DNA of 64,000 nt from a virus: IMG/VR virus record IMGVR_UViG_3300030673_000004, positions 1-64,000 of that record, one strand, 5' to 3'. The notes under the pieces were generated by a model. That model was not told the DNA's origin. It ran no database searches and worked only from the letters and a program-made list of their open reading frames with translations. The position numbers and the translations under genes are program-made. Shown here piece by piece: positions 7,363-13,809 of this stretch (positions within the stretch are counted from its first letter, which is position 1; each line of letters opens with the position of its first letter).

Positions 7363-7749
7363 TTAACAAGCTTCGAGCTCGGTCACAAGATCTTGCAAAT
7401 AAGCAGGGACATAGGCATCATTTTCCTTTGACATCTGCTGCATCAGAGCAACAGACGCCTCCTCGTTGTCATTCCGACGAGGATCATAAACTACATCATG
7501 AAACAGGGCTGCCCAGTACATGGCAGTACGAACACACTCAGTAAACATCTGAGTATCCGGTGAGTTTATCTGATCCGCAATGGAATACACGTGTTCCATT
7601 GTATGAAAATGACGATGAGGCTGCGCGTAAGCCTCCTTAAAAAAGGAGCGCCATGCTGGCAGCGCATTCACATAATCAAAAACAAAGTGCTCAGAAGCCA
7701 GGACAAACCTTTCAGCTAGACACACTAAATATACATTAATTTTGTACAC
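7363..7749 (-). pseudogene. HD-domain phosphohydrolase, N-terminal part, frameshifted into CoaD
   Basis: Residues such as QPHRHFHTMEH, MYWAALFHDVVYDPRRNDNEE match the COG4339 HD family (HD metal-binding motif HD in LFHDVVYD). The frame stops at 7363 with TELEAC, about 80 residues short of the family. In the frame of the downstream gene the same DNA reads KLVNATPDTPSYVHKFNKYD, which fits the expected next segment, so one base (probably an A near 7372) is missing. The start is unresolved: the first ATG (7749) lies inside the promoter, and the only Shine-Dalgarno-like AAAGG (about 7711) precedes a CTG. Confidence 0.65.
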
Positions 7750-7756
7750 GTGTCAG
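7728..7756 (-). promoter_or_regulatory. Promoter of the HD-CoaD-CoaE gene
   Basis: CTGACA (7756-7751), 17-nt spacer with TACAAAATTAATG, TATATT (7733-7728) on the minus strand. It is a one-mismatch member of the promoter family, placed immediately after the stop codon of the upstream gene. Confidence 0.75.
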
Positions 7757-8008
7757 CTAAGCAGGGAAATTAGCAAAAATAATCTGATCAAATTCTGGTG
7801 TCATTCGCTTAATCTTACCAAGGGATACTGCTCTCCAAGCGTCTCTTAGAGCATACGCATAAGGACTTTGATCGTTGTCCATAAAAGCTTTTTCACAAAG
7901 AATCCGATACAACGGATGGATCCCGATGTCAGACTTAAGCATATCCTCAAACCCAAAGTGCTTAATGAGTATTAGCTCTGCAGCGCTAATTTGCGTACCG
8001 TACCGCAT
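7757..8008 (-). CDS. Hypothetical protein
   Basis: An 83-residue protein (MRYGTQISAAELIL...) of mixed charge, predicted mostly helical, no recognised motif. The ATG at 8008 is preferred because it lies 4 nt after the stop of the upstream gene with GGGATG ahead of it; an ATG at 8047 would overlap that gene by 35 nt and has no ribosome binding site. It is the last gene of the operon that starts at the 8720-8748 promoter. Confidence 0.55.
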   Translation of the reverse strand: MRYGTQISAAELILIKHFGFEDMLKSDIGIHPLYRILCEKAFMDNDQSPYAYALRDAWRAVSLGKIKRMTPEFDQIIFANFPA

Positions 8009-8012
8009 AGTA

Positions 8013-8252
8013 TCACATCCCCAAGTAATCATAAGCAAGCGTGTCATTAATCAGATCTTGGGCAATCCTCACCCAGTTCTCCTTCGTTACTTGTTGAGGC
8101 AGTGCATCGCAGCACACCCGAACTAAGCCATTGCGGAGAAGCTCTTTCTGGGCATAGGCAAAAGCCTTTGCCTTATAGTCTACAGGAGCACTGAGATTAA
8201 CAGACATATCAGGCTTCTTGCGAGTCAAGCGAGAAAGATCAAACAATTCCAT
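8013..8252 (-). CDS. Hypothetical protein
   Basis: A 79-residue protein (MELFDLSRLTRKKPDMSVNL...) with a strong AAGGAG ribosome binding site. The centre contains DYKAKAFAYAQKELLRNGLV, a likely amphipathic helix. No family recognised. It lies between the receiver-like gene and another small unknown gene in one operon. Confidence 0.6.
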   Translation of the reverse strand: MELFDLSRLTRKKPDMSVNLSAPVDYKAKAFAYAQKELLRNGLVRVCCDALPQQVTKENWVRIAQDLINDTLAYDYLGM

Positions 8253-8264
8253 AGCAAAAACTCC

Positions 8265-8690
8265 TTAGAAAATGGTTTCAATACCCAAAGACTCTTTGGT
8301 TTGCCAATCAGGTTCTGTGATTCCTGAAAGCAAAACAAGCTTTTGACGAATATTGTTATTCCGGGAGAACGAACTCGATACAGGGATAAGATAAGTAGGA
8401 CGGCGATCTTCACTGAGATCAGCCAAATAGTCCAACACAGAATCAAATCCGCCGTCAAGATACACAAGGTCATACTTCTGCATCCCCAAAGCCTTCTGAG
8501 CTGCAAAAATGTCACAAGCGATATCTACAGTGTATGAACCATGCTTCTGTAGAAGCAACGATTCAAGCTTAGCATACTCGCCCTCGAACGAGTAACTCCC
8601 TTTAATTCGGAGATAATGAATACCACCAAAAGAACCCTCATCCTGACACATATTAGCATCGTCATCAATGATCAAAATCTTAAAAGGCAT
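8265..8690 (-). CDS. Receiver-like (CheY-fold) protein
   Basis: 141 residues starting MPFKILIIDDDANM. The acidic cluster IDDD after the first hydrophobic strand, the strand-end YDLVYLDG (candidate phosphoacceptor Asp) and the later IPVSSSFSRNN strand-end follow the order of response-regulator receiver domains, but there is a 25-residue insertion after the acidic pocket and the C-terminal lysine is not evident. No output domain is present. It could sequester or mimic host phosphorelay signalling, or have been repurposed as a metal-binding phosphatase-like fold. Start chosen by AAGGAG 6 nt upstream; the upstream ATG in frame lies in the promoter. Confidence 0.6.
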   Translation of the reverse strand: MPFKILIIDDDANMCQDEGSFGGIHYLRIKGSYSFEGEYAKLESLLLQKHGSYTVDIACDIFAAQKALGMQKYDLVYLDGGFDSVLDYLADLSEDRRPTYLIPVSSSFSRNNNIRQKLVLLSGITEPDWQTKESLGIETIF

Positions 8691-8719
8691 TGGAACTCCT
8701 TGTTGAGGTGACAAGAACA

Positions 8720-8748
8720 AATATACATTAATTTTGTATGTTTGTCAA
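8720..8748 (-). promoter_or_regulatory. Promoter of the receiver-like operon
   Basis: TTGACA (8748-8743), 17-nt spacer, TATATT (8725-8720) on the minus strand. The whole promoter plus leader (8694-8748) is identical to 298-352, a duplicated expression cassette. Confidence 0.85.
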
Positions 8749-8749
8749 G

Positions 8750-9907
8750 TTATCTTAATGTAGCCACAAAAGAAATTAAAGATGCCTTATCTGACAACAG
8801 AGAACGAGCATAGATTGCATCTAGCAGCTTACGCTGAACAACACCACAAGAAGCACCGGAGAATCCCAGGGAAACAAGATCACCACCAGTAAGAGCCAAT
8901 TCCTTAGGGAACAACGGAATATCTTGAGTTGATTTATTCAAGCAACGTGCCTCAAAATAGGATGGCGGACAACAAAAACAGCGCAAAGTTAGAGACACAT
9001 AATTGTATAACTCCCGAGAGCGCACAAGAGAATGCACAGCCTTGGTACTAACACCTGCAGTATAAGAGCGAAAAGCCTGCAGTGCAGATAACTGAATAGA
9101 TGTAGGTGAAACATACGATAAATCTGGCTTACCTGACGCAAATAAGGAGACAAATCCAACAGCATCACGATCAGACAAGGATAGACCTTGAAGATCAACT
9201 GGTTTTGGATCAAAATCTACACCAAACAGAGAAGTACCGATAGTTGTTCGGAGCAACCCACAAAGAACTTCAGTATTGAATGACTTAATAAACGCCTTAT
9301 GCAACTCTGCTTGAATACGCTCAGGTGAGCAACTAAGCAGCGTAGAACTCATCTCAAGTGCCGCCACAAACGTAGTGTCATCAATACTAAACCCGAGACG
9401 ACTCGCAAACTGAACTGCACGAAGAATCCGAAGAGGATCTTCAGTGAACCGATCCCGAGCATCACCCACAGCACGAATCACACCAGATTGCAAGTCAGCG
9501 GCACCGCCAAAGGGATCAATTGTTACACCGCACTCGACATCATAAGCGATAGCATTAATTGTAAAGTCCCGCCGAGCTAAATCATCAACAACAGACAAGT
9601 TACTATCCAGTAGAACTTCAAAGTCACGATGACCGGCACCTGTAGACTGCTCTGTCCGAGGAAGAGCAAAATCATAAGAGTCACCGTCAATGAGAGCAGT
9701 CACAATGCCAAAACTACGTCCTACCTCAGATGCGTGCCCGAGAGAAGATACTGCTTGCTGAACCTGTTCTAGAGATAAGCCAGTAACAAGATAATCAATA
9801 TCCTTTGGAACAAGGCCAAGCACAGCATCTCGCACACAACCACCAACGCGGTACAGGCGACCACCTTGTTGCTCAATGCTAGCTAGAATCTTATGTTCAG
9901 TCTTCAT
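8750..9907 (-). CDS. cca: CCA tRNA nucleotidyltransferase
   Basis: A 385-residue class II CCA-adding enzyme, which builds or repairs the 3' CCA of tRNAs. The N-terminal head carries YRVGGCVRDAVLG and KDIDYLVTG (metal-binding DxD), then RRDFTINAIAYD and the ribose/nucleotide motif EDPLRILRAVQFASRLGF. The tail is short compared with cellular enzymes. No tRNA gene was recognised in this window, so it may serve phage tRNAs elsewhere or mend host tRNAs cut by defence nucleases. The ATG lies only 7 nt after the -10 box, so the mRNA should be leaderless. Confidence 0.92.
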   Translation of the reverse strand: MKTEHKILASIEQQGGRLYRVGGCVRDAVLGLVPKDIDYLVTGLSLEQVQQAVSSLGHASEVGRSFGIVTALIDGDSYDFALPRTEQSTGAGHRDFEVLLDSNLSVVDDLARRDFTINAIAYDVECGVTIDPFGGAADLQSGVIRAVGDARDRFTEDPLRILRAVQFASRLGFSIDDTTFVAALEMSSTLLSCSPERIQAELHKAFIKSFNTEVLCGLLRTTIGTSLFGVDFDPKPVDLQGLSLSDRDAVGFVSLFASGKPDLSYVSPTSIQLSALQAFRSYTAGVSTKAVHSLVRSRELYNYVSLTLRCFCCPPSYFEARCLNKSTQDIPLFPKELALTGGDLVSLGFSGASCGVVQRKLLDAIYARSLLSDKASLISFVATLR

Positions 9908-9914
9908 ACCAACA

Positions 9915-9943
9915 AATATACATTAATCTTGTATATTTGTCAA
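9915..9943 (-). promoter_or_regulatory. Promoter of cca, predicted leaderless
   Basis: TTGACA (9943-9938), 17-nt spacer with TACAAGATTAATG, TATATT (9920-9915) on the minus strand. Seven bases separate the -10 box from the ATG at 9907, placing the expected transcription start at or next to the A of the start codon. Confidence 0.85.
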
Positions 9944-10210
9944 CTATAATACACCATGTGCGTGTATCACATAAAACAGCAGCGAACAAAATCCTGTGAA
10001 CAAAAAACAAAGAAACAAAACAAAAGTGATGACTAGAGAGAACGCATTATCGCCATGAACACAAGCGGTAAACAATTCAATCTCGGTAGCATCCTGTGAA
10101 GGAAACTCATTAAGATCATCCGAGGAGTGATAGCGTTGACAAATTGTGCCTATACAAAGCAACAGAAAAACAAAGCTAGCAGCACCCGAAAGAATAGTAA
10201 AAAATTGCAT
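9944..10210 (-). CDS. Small membrane protein with two transmembrane segments
   Basis: 88 residues. Hydrophobic segments at about 3-24 (FFTILSGAASFVFLLLCIG) and 60-84 (a Leu/Phe-rich stretch ending CSLLFYVIHA) flank a polar acidic loop (SSDDLNEFPSQDATEIE). A two-helix hairpin topology is likely. Could be a holin-like or superinfection protein, but no lysin gene is adjacent and there is no further support. Ribosome binding site AAGGG precedes the ATG. Confidence 0.6.
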   Translation of the reverse strand: MQFFTILSGAASFVFLLLCIGTICQRYHSSDDLNEFPSQDATEIELFTACVHGDNAFSLVITFVLFLCFLFTGFCSLLFYVIHAHGVL

Positions 10211-10227
10211 AAAGGCCCTTAAAGAGA

Positions 10228-10521
10228 TTAAGGCAACCAGCCACTGGGAACTTCTGCAAGTGAAATGCCATAGGCAGTCTCCAGATCACCTTTACCATAC
10301 TGAGAGCGCGTGTAATCACGCATGGTTGTCTCAACAAAACACCGGACTGCTGTCTGTAACATAATAAGGCGCGTCTCTACCGTGGAGGGTACATGGGACG
10401 CCTCTAAGGCAGCACGCAGCATTCCTTTGCCATACTGGGCCTCTGTATAGTTTTGCATGCTCTCTAACCACACAGCAACAGCATGCTGTAAGCCTGCAAG
10501 ACGATCCGCACACTGGGACAT
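10228..10521 (-). CDS. Protein made of two tandem 37-residue repeats
   Basis: 97 residues starting MSQCADRLAG, with AAAGG upstream. Two homologous halves follow one another: LQHAVAVWLESMQNYTEAQY with GKGMLRAALEASHVPS, then LQTAVRCFVETTMRDYTRSQ with YGKGDLETAYGISLAEVPS. The invariant core is YT-x-x-QYGKG-x-L. An internal duplication gave rise to a small, probably all-helical protein. No family recognised. Divergent from the nucleotidase gene at 10583. Confidence 0.65.
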   Translation of the reverse strand: MSQCADRLAGLQHAVAVWLESMQNYTEAQYGKGMLRAALEASHVPSTVETRLIMLQTAVRCFVETTMRDYTRSQYGKGDLETAYGISLAEVPSGWLP

Positions 10522-10546
10522 TAAGAACCTTTCAAAAAGACCAAAC

Positions 10547-10575
10547 TTGACATCAAAACAAAGATACTTTATATT
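10547..10575 (+). promoter_or_regulatory. Promoter of the nucleotidase gene, predicted leaderless
   Basis: TTGACA (10547-10552), 17-nt spacer, TATATT (10570-10575), then AGGTAGT and ATG at 10583. Only seven bases separate the -10 box from the start codon, as at the cca gene. Confidence 0.8.
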
Positions 10576-10582
10576 AGGTAGT

Positions 10583-11071
10583 ATGCCAAGCAAAAATGAT
10601 ACAAATAAGAAAATTGTCTACATAGACATGGATGGTGTTTTAGTAGACTTCGAGTCTGGTGTAAAATACGAAACGCTGCATGCGCCATTTATGGACATTC
10701 AACTGTATCAGGACAGATGGGAAGACTATCCTGGTATCTTTGCTCGCATGAATCCTATGCCTGGAGCCATCGACGCATTTATGCGCTTAGCGGCTAATCC
10801 CCAGCTAGATGTATACATTCTAAGCACAGCGCCATGGGATAACGAATCTGCATGGCTAGATAAAATACGATGGGTGAAACGCTATCTTGGTGATGCCGCA
10901 AAGAAAAGACTGATATTATCACATCATAAAAATCTAAACATAGGTGATTTCTTGATAGATGATAGACTGAAGCATGGTGTTCCAGACTTCCAAGGAAAAC
11001 ACATACATTTCGGGCAGGCCCCATTTGAGACATGGAATAAAGTCGTAACCTACCTAGAGCAAAATATATAA
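10583..11071 (+). CDS. 5'(3')-deoxyribonucleotidase (HAD family)
   Basis: A 162-residue HAD phosphatase of the NT5C type, which removes phosphate from deoxynucleoside monophosphates. Motif I is YIDMDGVLVDF (nucleophile D and general acid D), motif II is VYILSTAPW, the lysine sits in HHKNLNIGD and motif III is FLIDDR. Length fits the family. Together with dNMP kinase and ThyX it points to control of the dNTP pool. It is a single-gene plus-strand unit with its own promoter and terminator among minus-strand genes. Confidence 0.88.
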   Translation: MPSKNDTNKKIVYIDMDGVLVDFESGVKYETLHAPFMDIQLYQDRWEDYPGIFARMNPMPGAIDAFMRLAANPQLDVYILSTAPWDNESAWLDKIRWVKRYLGDAAKKRLILSHHKNLNIGDFLIDDRLKHGVPDFQGKHIHFGQAPFETWNKVVTYLEQNI

Positions 11072-11080
11072 TACGCAAAA

Positions 11081-11112
11081 GGCCCGCACCGAGATATAAT
11101 CAGTGCGAGCCT
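11081..11112. terminator. Bidirectional terminator between convergent genes
   Basis: GGC-CGCAC (11081-11089, one bulged C) pairs with GTGCG-GCC (11103-11112, one bulged A) around a 13-nt loop, between the convergent nucleotidase and SpoVG-like genes. Flanking A (upstream) and T-containing (downstream) stretches are modest. Confidence 0.55.
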
Positions 11113-11133
11113 AATTCATTTCTTGTCCCTGTC

Positions 11134-11742
11134 TCAGATCACGTGAGATGCTACGGCATAATCACGATCTCCACGGAGAACGAGATGGTAAGTAACCGGC
11201 TCAGAACTTCTCTCAATATGCTCAACAACCTGAGAAAAAGTAATTTTCTGATTGTTGTCATCAACAACAACCGCATCAAACTCAGGAGTTGCTTCAGCAT
11301 ACGTATGTGCCTTCTCAAACAAGAGAATAGCATTTCGCAGCCGATTGGGTGTCGCGATAGGCTCAGAAGCGGCAACAGAGGCTGCAGGAGTAGGGACATA
11401 AGACGCAAGACTTGCGCTATACTTCCGCCAGTACTCTGATACAACAGCGTTGCGAACATCTGCCATGATCGGACCAGTCAGCGAAGCGAATTCCATGAAA
11501 CGACCGTTCTCACGGGCCTTCCCTGGAAACGAGATGAAGATTCCACCATTGGTGTTCCGAATAACGTGGATACCACGAAGTGCAATAGTGCCATACGAAA
11601 CACCTGTGGGCAAAGACCCCAGAAGCAACGAGACACAAGCACGAGCCACACTCTGATGGGTGGAATTTGGATCACGAGGAGGAAGCTTATTGAGATAGAC
11701 TTCAACAGAGGAGACAGAAATGATCGGGTTGTCGGTAGGCAT
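11134..11742 (-). CDS. SpoVG-like protein
   Basis: 202 residues. Residues about 46-100 match SpoVG: YGTIALRGIHVIRNTNGGIF, then ISFPGKARENGRFMEFASL and a helix with VRNAVVSEYW. SpoVG proteins are small nucleic-acid-binding regulators and septation factors in Gram-positive bacteria and spirochaetes, and homologues occur in large phages. This copy is twice the cellular length: an N-terminal arm with VSSVEVYLNKLP and a C-terminal domain of about 90 residues (FDAVVVDDNNQKITFSQVVE) are extra. It may modulate host transcription or division. The ATG is preceded by AAAGGAAACCC. Confidence 0.65.
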   Translation of the reverse strand: MPTDNPIISVSSVEVYLNKLPPRDPNSTHQSVARACVSLLLGSLPTGVSYGTIALRGIHVIRNTNGGIFISFPGKARENGRFMEFASLTGPIMADVRNAVVSEYWRKYSASLASYVPTPAASVAASEPIATPNRLRNAILLFEKAHTYAEATPEFDAVVVDDNNQKITFSQVVEHIERSSEPVTYHLVLRGDRDYAVASHVI

Positions 11743-11816
11743 GATGGGTTTCCTTTATACTGGGTTAATACAGGAGCACCGGGTTAAGTTAAGCACTCTC
11801 TGCACTAACAAATATA

Positions 11817-12407
11817 CTAAGGAATATATCCTATGTCAAGGTCTTTACCAGATTTAGCTAATGATACCTTTGCTCGCTCAAGCACTTGACGAGCTCCCTC
11901 TCGGGTAAGGTGATAAATATCCTTGATATCATCTAGCAGTAGATCCGACAAAAATCGTAACTTAACAATTTTCAGATCACGCGCCGACAAATTACTGTGC
12001 AACAACAGACTGGATACTTCGTCCACGTATTCAACCTGACACATGTTCGCCCCATCAGTATCATCTATCAGTATATCCGCATACAAAGATATGTCATCAT
12101 TAAGACAATCATACTTATGAGATTTGCGAAAAGTACATAAAGCACCCCGGATGTAGTAAGTCACCCAATTATTAAGGGATCCTTTCAATGGGTTATATGT
12201 TTTAATTGCTAATGGTATCTTAGATAGTGCATACGAGAACATGTCATCTTGCCATACCCACAAATTGTAACCACGACATGTCTTAAGGGCAAACCAATGA
12301 ATCAAGGGCACGTAAGATTGAATAATAAAGTTTAAGGCGCAAGCATCCCCTGCCTGTGCCTTAGAAATAGTTGTTGGATGAATCTCGGTCTTAGTAGTCC
12401 TAGCCAT
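11817..12407 (-). CDS. Sigma-70-family RNA polymerase sigma factor
   Basis: 196 residues with the layout of a short ECF/sporulation-type sigma factor. Region 2 spans about residues 20-90 (FIIQSYVPLIHWFALKTCRG, DDMFSYALSKIP, LNNWVTYYIRGALCTF). Region 4 spans residues 135-185 (LSARDLKIVKLRFLSDLLLD, then the helix-turn-helix YHLTREGARQVLERAKVSL). It would redirect host RNA polymerase to a phage gene class. The start codon follows a TATATA -10-like box by 6 nt, so it may be leaderless. Confidence 0.78.
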   Translation of the reverse strand: MARTTKTEIHPTTISKAQAGDACALNFIIQSYVPLIHWFALKTCRGYNLWVWQDDMFSYALSKIPLAIKTYNPLKGSLNNWVTYYIRGALCTFRKSHKYDCLNDDISLYADILIDDTDGANMCQVEYVDEVSSLLLHSNLSARDLKIVKLRFLSDLLLDDIKDIYHLTREGARQVLERAKVSLAKSGKDLDIGYIP

Positions 12408-12413
12408 GTACGA

Positions 12414-12442
12414 TATATAGTAAAAATCTACTGCACAAACAA
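12414..12442 (-). promoter_or_regulatory. Candidate promoter of the small sigma factor
   Basis: TTGTTT (12442-12437), 17-nt spacer, TATATA (12419-12414) on the minus strand; the -35 is weak. Six bases separate the -10 box from the ATG at 12407, so translation would be leaderless. Confidence 0.5.
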
Positions 12443-12446
12443 GCCG

Positions 12447-13214
12447 TTACAGCAAAGAACCTTGAAAAACACACTGACGAGTAGGTTTACTACCACGCAA
12501 GAAGGACAAGGCATAGGAGTCACTAAAGGCATAAGCAAACCTATGCTTAAACATACGGCCAAAGTTCGACAGATCAATCGGGCCGCGAAGAGCTTCATAA
12601 GCACCATGAACATCACGCATAGTAAAGGTATTGTCCTTAGGGCTCACAGCCAGCCCACGCAGGATGTCTTCATCCCACGCATGCTTTTGCAGATGAGCGA
12701 GCATCTCAGACAAAATAGTATGGTGATCAAAAGCCAGTGTACCAGCAAGAGCAGTAGAGACAGTCACCCACTGAGCAGTAGCTGCGTCATCATTTGCTTT
12801 AATTGGTAATGAATCTGCCTGATCGTGGTGCAGCAAACAGAAATAGGATACATCTGCGGTGTACCACCGAGGATCCCGATCATAGGAAGCATATGTCTTA
12901 AACTGATGAAGAGGCACAGTACCCATAGGAATACTGGTTTCTTCTTCCAACTCACGCAATGCTGCGTGGTCTACACTCTCCTTGTCCTGAATGTTAACAA
13001 AACCACCAGGAAAGGCAAAGCAACCAGCGTAGGGAGCAAACTTCCGTTCAATCAACAGCACCTGCAGCCGATCCAGGTTCCGAGTGCTCGGATCCAATCG
13101 GAAAATCACAATATCAGCGGTAAGCGTAGGACGTTCAAACACGGTTGGGTCGTAACCAGAATCCGGGTAAAGGTCCAAATACGATCCGTGCTTTCCAGAA
13201 ATACGTTCAGTCAT
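12447..13214 (-). CDS. nrtR: NrtR-like Nudix transcriptional regulator of NAD metabolism
   Basis: 255 residues, last gene of the NAD operon. The N-terminal two thirds is a Nudix fold (LQVLLIERKFAPYAGCFAFP, then GGFVNIQDKESVDHAALREL and EEETSI). The Nudix box has two extra residues before its first glutamate, typical of non-hydrolysing or altered members. The C-terminal 80 residues (DNTFTMRDVHGAYEALRG, then GRMFKHRFAYAF) match the winged-helix domain of NrtR, which senses ADP-ribose and represses NAD genes. Its position directly behind nadD (8-nt overlap) supports this. A Nudix hydrolase acting on ADP-ribose or NAD is the alternative. Confidence 0.78.
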   Translation of the reverse strand: MTERISGKHGSYLDLYPDSGYDPTVFERPTLTADIVIFRLDPSTRNLDRLQVLLIERKFAPYAGCFAFPGGFVNIQDKESVDHAALRELEEETSIPMGTVPLHQFKTYASYDRDPRWYTADVSYFCLLHHDQADSLPIKANDDAATAQWVTVSTALAGTLAFDHHTILSEMLAHLQKHAWDEDILRGLAVSPKDNTFTMRDVHGAYEALRGPIDLSNFGRMFKHRFAYAFSDSYALSFLRGSKPTRQCVFQGSLL

Positions 13215-13809
13215 TGTAAAGCCCCAATTTGTAACAAAGTTTAACCGTTTCCGGTGCCATTAATTTAAGTAACTCACTATCTGGTGCCTTAGCAGCAAAA
13301 GATTTACGAGCTTGTGTTGAAGATATACTCTGAAAATCAGCAGGAAGAGCAGGTAACAGCGTGTGGAAACTGGATTTAAGCCATGGCAAGGATACACTGG
13401 AACCCATGCCACGAGGGAGCACAATAATAGAGAACTCCCGAATGAGAGATTTTCCATTAATCCAATGATCCTCAATCTGTTCAGCTTGGTCTTGACCAAC
13501 AATCAAAGAAACAGCATCCACACCAGGAGACATCTTAGCATAGTTAAGGAGTTCATAGGTACTCCCAGTGCTACTACTAAGCTCAGACTCAAGCAGACTT
13601 ACATGAGTGCAAGGAATACGCTGAAAAAGACTCTCACACAAATGCATACGAATGCTGTAGTCAACCAGATCTTTGCCATAAGCATGTTTAAGAACGGGAA
13701 TGATCCAAACCCTATCCACATTTGGACAAGTGGCAAGGGTTTGACACACTACGGCGCGATGCGCTAGTGTTGGAGGATTAAACGACCCACCGTAGAGTGC
13801 CACACGCAT
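13207..13809 (-). CDS. nadD: Nicotinate-nucleotide adenylyltransferase
   Basis: 200 residues, the usual length of NadD. It joins nicotinate mononucleotide and ATP to give deamido-NAD. MRVALYGGSFNPPTLAHRAV is the nucleotidyltransferase GGSFNPPxxxH site; the conserved ISSTQARKS motif lies near residue 165; SLIVGQDQAEQIEDHW corresponds to the substrate loop. The start overlaps the pncA stop as TAATG, so it is translationally coupled. Because the neighbours act on acid (not amide) intermediates, NadD rather than an NMN-specific enzyme is the best call. Confidence 0.88.
   Translation of the reverse strand: MRVALYGGSFNPPTLAHRAVVCQTLATCPNVDRVWIIPVLKHAYGKDLVDYSIRMHLCESLFQRIPCTHVSLLESELSSSTGSTYELLNYAKMSPGVDAVSLIVGQDQAEQIEDHWINGKSLIREFSIIVLPRGMGSSVSLPWLKSSFHTLLPALPADFQSISSTQARKSFAAKAPDSELLKLMAPETVKLCYKLGLYND

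Noticed and set aside
9944-10210. Holin
   Set aside because: Two membrane segments fit, but no endolysin or spanin lies nearby and the gene sits in an accessory region.
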